A stretch of DNA of 64,000 bases from Ceratobasidium sp. AG-K (GCA_037039685.1 JAWNGF010000012.1:248001-312000); one strand, 5' to 3'; positions 23,846 through 39,052 are shown, numbered from the stretch's first letter. Made by a program: numbers and translations. The notes: a model not told the origin generated them from the letters alone.

Positions 23846-25136
23846 ATGTCTACTTCTCTTGACCAACTCAAGGCCTCCGGCACTGTTGTTGTTTCCGACT
23901 CGGGCGACTTTGAGAGTGAGCATTGGCTCTGCTGTTGTAGAATGCACGCTAAACTTGTCCGTTAGGCATTGGCGTCTACAAGCCTCAGGATGCGACCACC
24001 AACCCTTCGTGTATGTTCATCCCATACTATCAACTCACGTCTCTCAAACCACTGTGTAGTGATTCTCGCCGCTGCTGGCAAGCCTGCATACGCCAAAATA
24101 ATCGACGCTGCCGTTGCGGAAGCCAAGAGCAGCGGTGCAAAGGGCAACGAGCTTGTCGAGCACGCAACGGACAATGTTGTAAGTTGCACCTGCCTGGGAG
24201 TTATAGATCCGTCCTGATGACACTGCCCAGCTCGTCGCATTCGGCACCGAGATCCTCAAGATCGTGCCCGGTCGCGTATCTACCGAAGTGGATGCGCGCC
24301 TGTCCTTTGACAAGGAAGCTACCAAGGCCAAGGCCAAGCAGCTCATCAAGCTCTACGAGTCCAAAGGCATCTCTAAGGACCGTGTGCTCATCAAGATTGC
24401 GTCCACTTGGGAGGGTATCCAGGCTGCCCGTGAACTTGAGCGTGACGAGGGCATCCACTGCAACTTGACCCTGCTGTTCGGTTTCGGCCAGGCTGTAGCT
24501 TGCGCAGAGGTGTGTTCCTTATGAGAGCATGTGGGGCATAAGCATATTCACACGCTCGAATAGGCTGGTGTGACCCTCATCTCGCCCTTTGTTGGTCGTA
24601 TCCTTGATTGGTACAAGAAGGCGACTGGCAAGAACTATGAGGGCAAGGAGGATCCAGGTGTACAGTCCGTCACCAAAATCTTCAACTACTACAAGCAGCA
24701 CGGCTACAAGACCATCGTCATGGGTGCTTCTTTCCGCAACGTAGGTATTTGCACGTCACGTATAGACATAGGCTAATCGTGGCGCCGTAGATTGGAGAAA
24801 TCAAGGCCCTTGCCGGGGTCGACTTCCTCACTATCTCTCCCAACCTTCTTGAGGAACTCCGTAACTCGACTGATCCTGTTCCCCAGGTTCTCGTAGCTGA
24901 GACTGGTAAGCTGCCGTTGTCTGCCAAGTATCACCAGCCGTCGCTCAATAGACCCTTTACTAGCTGCTACTGGCGAACCGATCCCCAAGGTCTCCTTTGT
25001 TGACAACGAGCCCGAGTTCCGCTGGGCACTCCTTGCAGAGACCATGGCGTTCGAGAAACTCCACGAGGGTATTCGCAAATTCGCCGAGGACGGTGAGACC
25101 CTCAAGAGCCTCCTCCGCAAGAAGCTCGAGGCGTAA
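23846..25136 (+). CDS. TAL1: Transaldolase
   Basis: Starts [20 protein letters not shown]. Spliced order: [14 protein letters not shown] (transaldolase signature 1), [36 protein letters not shown], then [20 protein letters not shown], whose Lys in KIAST forms the Schiff base with substrate, followed by [64 protein letters not shown] and the end [11 protein letters not shown]. About 320 residues, the normal length. It exchanges three-carbon units between sugar phosphates in the cytosolic non-oxidative pentose-phosphate pathway. Six short introns; codon use looks like that of a well-expressed gene. Confidence 0.96.
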
Positions 25137-25412
25137 GAGAGTTGACGATGATGGCTGTATGCGCACTACATGTATTGATCCGATGTACTAAATTAATCGA
25201 CATTGAATTCGCTGGATTGATCGATGTGTGCGACATGTTTTGATTGATGTACCTTATGAGGCTGATGACGTAATGGTTCGGGACCCGCGGTGGAAAGTGC
25301 TGGAGCTCCCTGGAACGCGTCACCACCCGGAGCGGGCGCGTCCCCACTAGATTAGGCTTTATAATAGACTGACTTGTCATCAACTTGAGGAAATTCCTTC
25401 AAGTACTTCCGA

Positions 25413-27756
25413 ATGTCTAAAGTCCAACTTTATGTATATGACTTGTCTGGGGGGATGGCCAAGGCCCTCTCATTACAGGTTAGCTGCATAGAGCGACAAA
25501 ATTTGTGATTGGACTAACGCTTTACACGAAAATAGATGACTGGGAAGCAAATAGATGGCATATGGTACGCTCTCGAAGCTGGGACTATCATGAGTTTTTT
25601 TCTGAGTTGAAGCGAACGGAAAGGCACACATCTGTTGTTGTTTTCGGGAAAGAGATATTTTACGGACAGGTAAGCAGTTCGTGTCCATGTGCCATTGTGC
25701 ACTACTCAAATCCGGTACAGGGGATTAGTACGACTGCGCCAGGCCGCTCGCATGTGAGTTTTTGAATACCAATTTTAGCTCCTGGTGAACCAACTCGCAT
25801 CTAGCATGGCCAACCCCTTCAAATAGTTGACTTCGGTGAAACTGCGATCGATGAAGAAACTTTTAACGATTATTTAAACGAGATCAGGGAACATTACACC
25901 GCTGACAAGGTGTGTTCGTGTGGATCGGTGACTGGCGAGCTTGACTGACCCTTGGGAGTAGTATCATCTACTAGGTGTGTGCGGTTGTCTAGTCATACGA
26001 TTGGCTCTCAACCACAGCAGATTTTAATTGTAATTCGTTCACCAATGACGTGATTGGGTTTCTGACTGGACAGCATATACCCACTTGGATCCGAGGTCAG
26101 TAAGGTCTTCAAGCTGAACTAGTAGCGAACTCACGAATCCCAGATCTACCTGCCGATTTTCTATCCACCCCATTCGGAGCCTCCCTTCGACCCATGATCG
26201 ACAATATGTTCCGTCGTCCCACTCCTGGGGCAACTCCGCCTCCTGTTACCCCTGCACGGACAGCACCAATGCCGGCTATTTCAGATTTACTACTCCAAGC
26301 CGTTGCTCAGCGCGCGACTCAGAGTTCAGCACCCACCGCTCCATCCTCCGCCCCAGCATCCACTATCGCTGCGCCCATCCACATATCCACGAATCCCGCC
26401 TCGCTCGATTCGCTTATCAAATCGCATAAAGCGGCTGTTTTATTCTTCACCTCTTCCTCTTGCGGGCCATGTCGTATGATAGAGCCTACGTTTGAGGACA
26501 TTGCGAGAGAAAGGGCCGGGCCGGATGTGGTATTTGCAAAAGTTAGCATGGATATGCCTGGTGGGGTGGAGGTCGCCGGTCGTTGGAGTGTTAGCGTAAC
26601 TCCAACTTTTATCATGTGTATGGATGGGGAGAAGGTAAGTGTGGCATAGGTTGGTGGCTTGAGCAATAACACTCACTGGGGCAGAACGACGAGTTAAAAG
26701 GCGCGGATAGGGCTGAATTAAAGACTAGGGTGGGCTTGTTGTTATACCAAGCCTTTCCTCGTAAGTGAACAAGCGAGGATGGATAACCCACGCTGAATCG
26801 AACCTTCGTAGCGCATCCCCATCTCAGCCGCACCTTGCCTGCTCTCAAGGGTTTATCCACCCAGCCAACAGTGTATGAACAGGTTCCGGACATTGCTAAA
26901 CTGCTCTCGAAGCTTCGAGAGACGACAAACTCATTGGGGGTCCTTGATCGATCTTCTAGCATAGACGCGATGGCCGATGCGGCCCGCTCCAAAGATAATG
27001 GAGTGATCAACGAGCAAATTGCTGCGGGATTTGCCCAGGTTACCGACGCATTTATCCGAGTCGCCCAGCCTCAGGATCTTTTCCCCCTCCTCGACTTGTG
27101 GAGGCTCGCACTGTTGAACAATGATTTTGCGACCAAGTGTGCGGTTGGGAATTATGGATTGACGAGTCTTATTGGAAAGGCCTCGGAGCACGCTCAGCGG
27201 CTGGGCGTGGCGACCCCCAAAGCACTGGCGCTGACAGCTTTGCGGCTCCAATCCAATGTCGCTGCCAAACCCGCACTACTTAGGCGTGTGATGCACGAAC
27301 GGCAACACCGGTCTGACTTTACACAGGTTGCGGTCTCGGGGCTGTTGCACGCTGATACCGGGGTGCGAACCGCCGCGTCGACGCTGGTATTCAACCTGGG
27401 AACTCACCTGCAGAGGTCGAGAAGACAGAACCCAACTCGACCTGATCCCGTCGAGGATGCGGATTGGGAAGTAGAGGTGTTGACGGCAGTGTTGGAGACT
27501 CTATCCAAAGAATCTGATAGCGGAATAGGTGAGTCCGGCTTTTGGCTGTGTGAGAGCTTGACTGGATTGGTTGAATGTAGTCCACCGATTGGTCTCTGCT
27601 TTTGGGTTCTTTGTGATGCTTTCGCCCTGGTTTATTGAGCATACGGGGCCGTTGCTCGAAGTTTTGGAAGCAAAGGGCGTGCTCGAGTCAGTAGTGAATG
27701 CGAGCAAGGAGGCCGAGGTGAAGAAGATTGGCAAGGAATGTGTGTTGTTAATGTAG
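25413..27756 (+). CDS. PPPDE (DeSI-type) peptidase-thioredoxin-PUL fusion protein
   Basis: Starts MSKVQLYVYDLSGGMAKALS. The first ~150 residues are a PPPDE peptidase: IDGIWHTSVVVFGKEIFYG holds the catalytic His, and YHLLDFNCNSFTNDVIGFL holds the catalytic Cys, both present. A Pro/Thr/Ala linker follows, then a thioredoxin domain with KAAVLFFTSSSCGPCRMIEP (active-site CGPC) and VSVTPTFIMCMDGE. The C-terminal ~280 residues (PALKGLSTQPTVYEQVPDIA to KKIGKECVLLM) form an Armadillo-like PUL domain, which binds Cdc48/p97 in other proteins. PPPDE proteins of the DeSI group remove SUMO. The combination suggests a de-SUMOylating or de-ubiquitinating enzyme tied to Cdc48, which is inference. It ends 82 bp before PRP2 on the same strand. 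Confidence 0.9.
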
Positions 27757-27838
27757 TTTCAGTTGTAACGACGTAACGGAGCAATACAGAGCATTTGGAG
27801 AGATGATTCACGTGACCCGCTGGCTTGACACTCCCTCC

Positions 27839-31700
<3,862 letters not shown>

Positions 31701-31803
31701 TCAATTCTCACTCATTTCAGTTTGTACATGCGCATAGTAAATATCTTGGTTTCAAGCAATGGTGACTTTGGTCTTGTAAAATGCGACATGACTGGATAAA
31801 ATG

Positions 31804-32282
31804 TCAGATCGTAACAGCCTGGCAAAGCCCGTGTTCAACGTACTCTTTGATATTCGCGGCCTCGTCTTTGGGAGTAGGGTAGTACCTAATAAGGGTCAGC
31901 ACGGACACGGAGCTCCGATCGATCTCCTATGACTCACCATGCTGCGTCAGTCAATGTCTTGCCATCGACCTCGATGGTGTAGTACGATGCTTCGCCCTTC
32001 CAGCCACACGTCCTGTAGAGGCGTTTGTGAGAAACTTGTGCCCACATAATCTATACCTACGTGTGGGTGTTTGAATCCTTAAAGTGAGTTCGTTTGATCG
32101 AGTCCGGGGGGAAGTAATGGTTCCCTAGGGACAAATGAGATTGAAAACTTCCATCGGATAAGGAGTTACCTTCAACAATGACGGTTTTGTCGCTTTCAGC
32201 AATGACGGTACTGCAAAGAGTTTCAGTCCCCTGATTAGAAGTTGGCAGTCAAGACCTACTTTCCGACCTTGACTTGTGGCAT
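31804..32282 (-). CDS. Small DUF427-family protein
   Basis: Four exons, about 96 residues: MPQVKVGN, TVIAESDKTVIVEG, NHYFPPDSIKRTHFKDSN then THTCGWKGEASYYTIEVDGK, and DAAWYYPTPKDEAANIKEYV to the end QAVTI. The CGWKGEASYY and AAWYYPTPK segments are the DUF427 hallmarks. Function in fungi is unknown; the fold is a small beta-tent. Convergent with PRP2 (103 bp between stops) and divergent from the carrier gene (256 bp between starts). Confidence 0.9.
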
Positions 32283-32538
32283 GATGATTGATCTACGAAG
32301 TGTGAATGGGGCGTTTCTGTTGAAATACAACATTACTGGTCTCAGCACGTGAAGTCCGCGCTTCCGAATTCCAGGGAAACCGATGATGACACAGCACATC
32401 CTCCACAGCATCTCAACCAAGACTGGGTCTGTCGCTTGAGCTCGGGACTGTGTTTCCTGGCGATTTAAACCCCTTGCCTTTCTGAGACTTGTACTATACC
32501 TATCCGAGTCCAGCCCCCGCCGTGGTGGGGCAAGGATA
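32283..32538. promoter_or_regulatory. Divergent promoter (DUF427 / mitochondrial carrier)
   Basis: 256 bases between two divergent ATG codons; must hold both promoters. No strong TATA box seen. Confidence 0.4.
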
Positions 32539-33817
32539 ATGCAATCTGCGTCCAAATGGCACAAACCGATGGTAGCAAACTCGATCCTCGCCGGAGCTGG
32601 AGCTGGTCTGCAATAGTTTCTCATTTATGTTTACCCGAGTCTCACCAAGGAAGCAGGTCTTGTCAGCAGCGTCGTGACCTGCCCGCTCGACGTCATCAAA
32701 ACAAAGCTACAGGCTCAGAGTGTTGCTCACGGCGGTCATGGCTATCTGGGTATCCGAGGTATGTGGATACGGTAATGAAATCCTTCCGTTAACGCCTTTC
32801 AAAGATACCGTTGCTTGGATTCTCAAGAACCAAGGGCTTCGTGGTCTCTACCGCGGCCTCGGTCCGACAATCTTGGGATATCTGCCAACGTGGGCCATCT
32901 ACTTTTCGGTGTACGACGAGGTCAAAAAGCGGCTCGGAGACAACGAATACCACGATCCTTCTATGCCAGGTTAGTTCCTTCGCATTTTGTCGTTTGAACC
33001 GAACGTGTCGAACATTGCATAGACCATCCGTTGGAGAGGAAGAAAGCCTGGGCCACACATATCATTGCCGCTATGACCGCGGGCGCTTCGGGAACTATTG
33101 CGACAAGTCCGCTTTGGGTTATCAAAACACGCTTCATGGTGCGACGGCATTTCCATGCGTTCGTCTACCATGTGAATTCACATATCACAGACTCAACCGG
33201 CGGACGAATCCCCGTACCGACACACTTGGGATGCATTTCGAACCATTTACCGCACCGAGGGGTGGCGAGCGTTCTATCGTGGGCTATTACCGAGCCTATT
33301 GGGTGTAACTCACGTCGCGGTGCAATTCCCACTGTACGAACAATTGAAGCACTGGTTTGGTACGTAATGTATAACTCGAGATCCTCAACCCGAATCTCGG
33401 CTTTATGCTCATCCTTGGAACAGCCGATAGGTCAGGGGTGTCGACCGTGCAACTGTCATCTGGCACCATCCTGCTATGCTCGGCATTGTCCAAGATGACA
33501 GCTTCAATCGCGACCTATCCTCACGAGGTTATCCGAACGCGTCTCCAAATTCAACGGAATCCCCAGAGTGGCGCGCTGACGGACACCCGTACATACCGAG
33601 GGTTTATCCATACCACTGCCCGTGTGGTTCGTCGAGAAGGTTGGAAGGGGCTTTATAAAGGTTTATCAATAAATCTGGTGCGAACTGTGCCGAATAGTGC
33701 TGTCACCCTGGTAACGTACGATTGCCCTTTGGGTTTTGAGGCATGAGCTCCTACTTACCAATACACGCTGTTAGATACGAGTTGCTTATGCGCCAGCTAT
33801 CCTCCCCCCGGGGCTAA
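32539..33817 (+). CDS. Mitochondrial carrier, NAD+/pyrimidine-nucleotide type
   Basis: Start MQSASKWHKPMVANSILAGA is in frame with the first helix. The three carrier repeats each have the Px[DE/W]xx[KR] motif: PLDVIKTKLQAQ, PLWVIKTRFM and PHEVIRTRLQ. Conserved pieces are GLRGLYRGLGPTILGYLPTW, IYFSVYDEVKKRLGD, GWRAFYRGLLPSLLGVTHVA, FPLYEQLKHWF and GWKGLYKGLSINLVRTVPNS, ending YELLMRQLSSPRG. The LLGVTHVAVQFPLYE stretch points to the SLC25A32/Ndt1 group, which moves NAD+ or folate across the inner membrane; the substrate is inferred by family only. The start at 32539 is preferred because it is in frame with the first TM exon. Introns are all short and canonical. Confidence 0.9.
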
Positions 33818-34533
33818 TTGTTGTCAATCAATCACAATTTCTCGTAATTTTTGTCTTTGATCAACGAAGCGCGCAAGCTTCAGCACAAGTACGAAGACTA
33901 GCATCATGATATACTACATTGTCTGCTAATTTTGTGGTGCAACGGGGCATGCCGTACTGGATAGGATACGTGGTGTGCCTTGTAAGCCGATGTACGGAAG
34001 GAGTGGAAGAGACATTTAGATATGTCTGGTTGCTGACAAAGCGAATTAACAATAAGTCCCCGGAATCGGCGGAGCGGTGGAAATACGTTAGGAAAAACTA
34101 TGATGGCAAATTTGCCCCTCAGTGCCATACCAGGAGAGTAACAAGGCATTACACGACCTTGGTGCCAATAATCGCAAATTTACTCCATTTACCCGGGGCA
34201 AACTGGGAAAATTGGGGTAAACTTCAGTAAACAACAAGGTGGGGGGGAGGGATCAAAAATTAGGAAAACAGGAAAATACAGGCAAATAATAGCAATTTGC
34301 CCCCAGGGTTTTCTATGATGCTGGTTTCAACAAGGCTCTGAAAAAATTGAATGATGCTGTGGACACTACAACACTTCTCCTTTCAGATAATCTTGCAACA
34401 CTTTCCTTATGGTTGAGCCTTGGTTATACAGATGCTCAAGCATATCAGCCTTTGCCATCATTTTAGGTGCAATGTCAATGATATGGGAATGATATTTTCA
34501 TAACCATATTTGTCTGGGAATAATTTAATAGCA
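33818..34533. other. Transition from gene block to transposon block
   Basis: CpG dinucleotides are still present to about 34,200 and are nearly absent after that. It contains an unrecognised 103-codon open frame on the plus strand (33919-34230, with no detectable domain), a run of seven G near 34,240 and a 34,300-34,470 stretch with an open frame reading to PLPSF that may be an old transposon scrap. Confidence 0.4.
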
Positions 34534-34708
34534 GTTTCTATCTTTTTCCAGAACACTTTCCTTTTTTAGTATATCTTATACCATGTTCTAGATTCTGTCA
34601 TGTGATCCATTTCTCTTTCAATTTGATATTACATTTGGTCACATATTGGATATTGGAATGTTCTGGAATGATGTTCATGTACATTTTGACTGTGCTTCCA
34701 CATGCATA
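34534..34708 (+). repeat. Degenerate LTR fragment of the D family
   Basis: Aligns base by base with 47,675-47,850 of the D LTR (shared TTCTAGATTC, GTCATGTGATC, GAATG and similar words), with many point differences. It is cut off at 34,709 by the mariner element, so it is older than that insertion. Confidence 0.65.
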
Positions 34709-34939
34709 TACACCTGTGCTCAAAAAGATTGCATCACATGCAACTTCTTGCCCACTATCCCAGTTTCTTGCAACCAAGGAGGAACTGTACTTAGGTTTAA
34801 TAGAAAATATTGTAGCTACATGTTGGTTGATTATGCATACAATATATTGTGACAATGTGCGCACTTTCAGGCTTGTTGCACAAGGTAGAAGATATGATGG
34901 TGATGCAATCTTTTTGATCATACATGATATGAGGCTGCC
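34709..34939 (+). repeat. Left terminal inverted repeat of the mariner element
   Basis: Reverse complement of 36107-36337 with few differences by eye. It starts TACACCTGTGCTCAAAAAG and holds the 18-bp motif TCAAAAAGATTGCATCAC outward at 34720-34737 and inward (reverse complement) at 34900-34917. Confidence 0.85.
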
Positions 34940-35018
34940 TTGCCAACTCAATGTGCTTGTAGCCCCATAACCACTTTGACACCCCAAGTCTAAAATTTGA
35001 TATCCTGACCCTAATGGC

Positions 35019-36038
35019 ATGGAACTACTCCCCAGCAACAAGAGCACAGGTTCTCATCCTCAAAAAATCAGTTTATCAAACCAAGAGGCTGCAAAAGTGC
35101 TTGGGAATATCCATTGCACCACTGTTGGCCATATTGCCAAAAGATCTGCCAGTGGACATCCAGTGACAGAGAGGGCACCCCAACCTGGTTGCCCACAAAA
35201 ACTAAACCCAAGTGATGTCCAATATGCTGCCTTATCAATGGCTTGGGCCAAGCCACTTAATGCTGCAGCCATCCAACAGCAATATTTCCCCAGTGTCTCC
35301 CAACCCACCCTTCACTGTTACCTCCAGGCACTTGGATTACAATTGTATCACGGGCGCAAAGTACCCCTGCTAGAAACCCAACTTTGGAAAGCACACATGG
35401 CTTGGTGTTGCAAGCAGCTGTTTTGGTCCCAGACCAAGTGGGACAACCTTGTATTTTCAGATGAGACAAGGATCAAGCTGTTTGGGCCAGATGGGTCTGC
35501 ATACTATTGGTGGTGGCCAAAAGACTCTCCCTATGACCCACAATACACCAAAAAGACAGTCAGTCATGGAGGAGGGGGAATTCTTGTCAGGGGGTGTATC
35601 CTCTGTGAGGGTGTTGGTCAAGTGTCCCTTATTGAGGGCTGGATGAATGCCCTGGTATATGTTGAAGTCCTTTGTTCAGGATTCCTGGGGACCTTGGCTG
35701 ACCAAAAACTTTCCCCATTTGATATAATCTTCCAGCATGACCAAGATCCAAAGCATATGGCTTGGCTGACACAACAGTGGCTGACTGAAACCAGGGTCAA
35801 TGTTATCCCATGGCCATCAAAAAGGCCCAATCTCAACCTCATTGAGCATGTATAGGTGCATCTGAAGCAGCAAGTTCACACCCATGAGCCTGCTCCTCAG
35901 AATTGTTGTGAATTATGGGAGGTTGTGCAACAAGAGTGGAAATCAATTACCCCCAAGTTTATTGATAGTTTGTACAACTCCATGTCCTGTCATGTGCAAG
36001 CTGTATATGTAGCAAAGGGAGGAAGTACTTGCTATTAA
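35019..36038 (+). pseudogene. Tc1/mariner DDE transposase with one nonsense codon
   Basis: Open from MELLPSNKSTG to the TAG at 35853-35855, then open in the same frame to 36038 (ending KGGSTCY): 340 codons, the usual Tc1 length. The N-terminal part has a helix-turn-helix like stretch (NQEAAKVLGNIHCTTVGHIA) and GCPQKLNPSDVQ. DDE residues: D in FSDETRIKLFG, D in FQHDQDPKHMAW and E in NLIEHV; spacing fits DD34E. The TAG follows EHV where the family has Trp, so a single G-to-A change is the simplest cause. Also PNLN replaces the usual PDLN before the catalytic Glu. Confidence 0.85.
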
Positions 36039-36106
36039 CCATTTATATGTTTTGCTCTATCAAATCTATCAATTTTTTGCATTCCTTTGAACTGTTGAGT
36101 TAGTGA

Positions 36107-36337
36107 GGCAACCTCAAATCATGTGTGATCAAAAAGATTGCATCACTGTCATGTCTTCTACCTTGTGCAACTAGCCTGAAAGTGCACACAGTGTCACAAT
36201 ATATTGTATGCATAATCAACCAACATGCAGCTACAATATTTACTATTAAACCTAAGTACAGTTCCTCCTTGGTTGCAAGAAACTGGGATAGTGGGCAAGA
36301 AGTTGCATGTGATGCAATCTTTTTGAGTGCAAGTGTA
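36107..36337 (-). repeat. Right terminal inverted repeat of the mariner element
   Basis: Partner of the repeat at 34709-34939. It carries the 18-bp motif inward at 36129-36146 and outward at 36309-36326. Confidence 0.85.
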
Positions 36338-36340
36338 TAT

Positions 36341-37349
36341 TGTGACATACAGCTCCCCCATGGACTCTGTCTTGTGTCTATTGCCTGTTTGTTTCCTGTG
36401 TTCTCCTTTCCCTTTGTTGTGTGTTCCCTTGTTCTGTTTTCCTCTGTCCTTGTGCAGCCCTATGCTGCTTCTCTTTTCTTTTGTCTTATGACTCCTTTTC
36501 TTGGCATGTCATGTTCCTTTATAGGAACTGACTCATAGAGTGCTATGATTGGTTAACTTGTATGAATTGTTTTCTTGTTGTTTGTATGACTCATTGTCAC
36601 AAGCCTTGCTCCTGACAATGGTCTGTGTCCTGCACCTTCAGCGCTTGCTGGCTGCCTTTGTTGTTCTGTTTGTGGTTTTCCCCCTGTTCTGTGCTTGTTG
36701 GCTGCCATGTAGTTTGTTTTGTTGTTTACTACTTTGTTGTTGCTTCTCTTGCTTAGCCCTTTGTACACATGGATTATGGGCATGTATTCTCCGGTCTATG
36801 ATGTTTCTGGAGCGCTGCAAATTGATCCCCATGTGCTATGCACTCTTCTTGTTCTGATGTTCCTTTCATGCTCCTATTGGACTGTTGTGCTTTCCCCATG
36901 TAGATAGCACTTCCTTTCTTCTGTTTGCTATAAAAGACGCAAGGGAAATTGTCTTGGAATCCCAAGAACAATTTACCTTGTTGTTTACCCGCTCTACTTT
37001 GCCCTGAGGAGGTTATCCAACATCTTTTGGAGCCTCTCAGTGATTCTCAGGCCCTAAGAGCCACTCATCAGTCTCAGACAACCCTTCTCTGAGCAGGTTG
37101 TGACACTCATGCCTTTGTCTGAATATATATGGAGGCAACAACAAGCATGGTATCACCATCTTGTTTTGCCTTGTCATTTCCCCAACAAACAGCCCCTCAC
37201 TGGTTTACCTCAGGGTTATCTTGGATCCTCAGGTATTAGTGCTGTTCACAGTCTACAGTCAACAGTCTCTTGGGTGCCAAGTCTCTTTGAGTCTTGACTT
37301 GTGCACATATAGTTTCAGTTAGCAACCATCATAGTGTTGGGTTGTGACA
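36341..37349 (+). repeat. 5' LTR of element B, split by a solo LTR
   Basis: Two halves, 36341-36594 and 37106-37349, give about 493 bp after removal of the A-family solo LTR and one copy of its target duplication. It begins TGTGACATAC and ends GGGTTGTGACA, followed at 37350 by TTGCAAAACAAGATT, similar to the primer-site region of element E (TTACAAAACAAGCTT). The second half resembles the E LTR (GAATATATAT, GTTTTG, CTTGTCA). Confidence 0.7.
36595..37105 (+). mobile_element. Solo LTR of the A family
   Basis: 511 bp, TGTCACAAGCC to GGTTGTGACA, flanked by perfect 5-bp direct repeats CTCAT (36590-36594, 37106-37110). The same sequence is the 5' LTR of element A at 54920-55430. A TATAAAAG box lies at 36929-36936. 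Inserted into the LTR of B, then reduced to a single LTR by recombination. Confidence 0.92.
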
Positions 37350-37674
37350 TTGCAAAACAAGATTATTCCATGTGGAAACAGTCAATAGTCATCATAGCAC
37401 CCTCAAAGGTCTGATTGGCAAGTTGGGCAACCACTAGTTTTTGTGTTCCCATGCACTCAGGAACTCCATCAAATTTTTGAACCCTATTTTTTCGGCAATT
37501 GATATCTACTCAACATCAGGTTCATCCAAAGAACAGTACTACAAAGGCAAATCCATGGCTTTGCAAGAATCAAGAAGGAATCCATCCTGAATGGCCCAGC
37601 CAAAGGAAGGATGGACCAATCGCTTAAGACCAAGGGAATGAACTACAAGATCCAATCCAGCAGCAACTCCAGCC

Positions 37675-38922
37675 ATGGGATCAATTAACCTTCCAGAACT
37701 CACAATGGTGGATTTGGCAGGATCAGGACCAGGACAAATAGAAGACAAAACACTGGAACAAGTTGTGGGCATCCCAATAGCTCAACAAACCATCAGTACA
37801 TTAAACAAAATGCAAGAAGTTTTCAACAACACAATGGCTCACTTGGTACATGCACTCAAAGCATCATTCCTCCAAATTTGACACATGAGGGAAACAGGAG
37901 AAGATGTGCAAACATTACAAACAGGAGTATATCACCTTCAGGAAATAGGAGAAACAAAAAGCAACCTTTGAATGCAAACAGAAAAAATAGATAAGGTCCT
38001 AAATGTCATCAATGGGGCAGCAGAAGTACTAGAACCAAAAGAAGAGGAATACACTGGGCAACAAAGCAAATTTGGGGGTGAATCAACAACCCCTAGAGCA
38101 CCAAGAATCACAATTCCTCCTCCACAAACCCCAAGGCAAAAAGCAACCTTCACATTTGAGGGATATCAGTACCCAGACTCCAACCAGGAAAGCATCAGGA
38201 CAGGAGATGAAGGGTCAGGATGATCAGCAAGAACAATTAGATTGAAAAGGGAAAACTTGGCAAAGAAAGAAGAGAAGAAGGAACCAAGCACAAATTGAAG
38301 CAATAATTTCAGGATCTATGCAGACATAGGAGACAACATTACAGAGAGCAAGGATCATTCCACAATAGTCAAGAAGCCAGATGCATATAATGGAAAAAGG
38401 GGAACAGAAGCTGAATGTTTCATCACTCTGATGGAAACATGCTTCAATGTGCATGGAAAAGTCTTCAATAAGTATCAAAAGAAGATCACAACCTTCTTTA
38501 GCAATATGGAACATGAGGAAGCAAGGGTATGGGTGTTCAACCACCCTGAAAGGATCAACCAAAATCCTGTATATACCAAAGACACAGATGCAATCTACTC
38601 TTGGTCAAATATCACAGAAGACTTCCTTCTTGACTTTAGTGACCCAATGGCAAAGGAACAGGCATCCAGGAAACTCATGATGATCCAGATAAAGGGGCAC
38701 ATCAATAATGCCCTTACTTCATACATCATGGAATTTAGAAGCCATAAAGCCCTCACCAATATTGGTGATGCAGCTTACAAAGAAACTTTCAAATGAGGGC
38801 TAGCTGCAGAACTACTAGCAGAACTAGATTCCATGTCCCCAATGAGGGACAAAATTGGCAATCTCAGCTTTGAAGGACTTGTAACAGGAACTATTAAAGT
38901 GGACCAAGCCCTGAAATTTTGA
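37675..38922 (+). pseudogene. Gag remnant of element B
   Basis: Starts MGSINLPELTMVDLAG, has several in-frame stops and frame changes, and contains a capsid-like part ending near 38,922 (FNVHGKVFNKYQKKITTFF, EEARVWVFNHPERINQ, FLLDFSDPMAKEQA and AAELLAELDSMSPMRDKIGN). The capsid-like part resembles the Retrotrans_gag domain of Ty3/gypsy elements. The N-terminal part is rich in predicted coiled coil (NKMQEVFNNTMAHL), as in element E. No pol follows: the element is broken by unidentified sequence (38923-39052) and then element M. Confidence 0.7.
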
Positions 38923-39052
38923 GCACATAGCAGTATCTGCTTACCATGAAACAGCAGATTTTGGAATTGGCTGCATTGTGCCAGAGTTCCCCATTGTCTC
39001 TAGCTATCCACAAGAACACTTGGCCACTTGAAGGTCTTGATTAGTACCTTCT
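38923..39052. other. Unassigned stretch before element M
   Basis: 130 bases, CpG-poor, no gene or repeat recognised. It should be the left flank of the M insertion but does not match the sequence right of M. Confidence 0.4.

Larger units (their letters stand above)
34709..36337 (+). mobile_element. Tc1/mariner-type transposon
   Basis: About 1.6 kb with inverted terminal repeats of ~231 bp (34709-34939 and 36107-36337), framed by TATA on each side, so a TA target duplication is likely. It encodes a nearly complete transposase and sits between an old D-type LTR and the LTR of element B. Confidence 0.88.

Noticed and set aside
33919..34230. 103-codon open frame as a gene
   Set aside because: No domain, no homologous partner in the window and no promoter evidence; left as unassigned.
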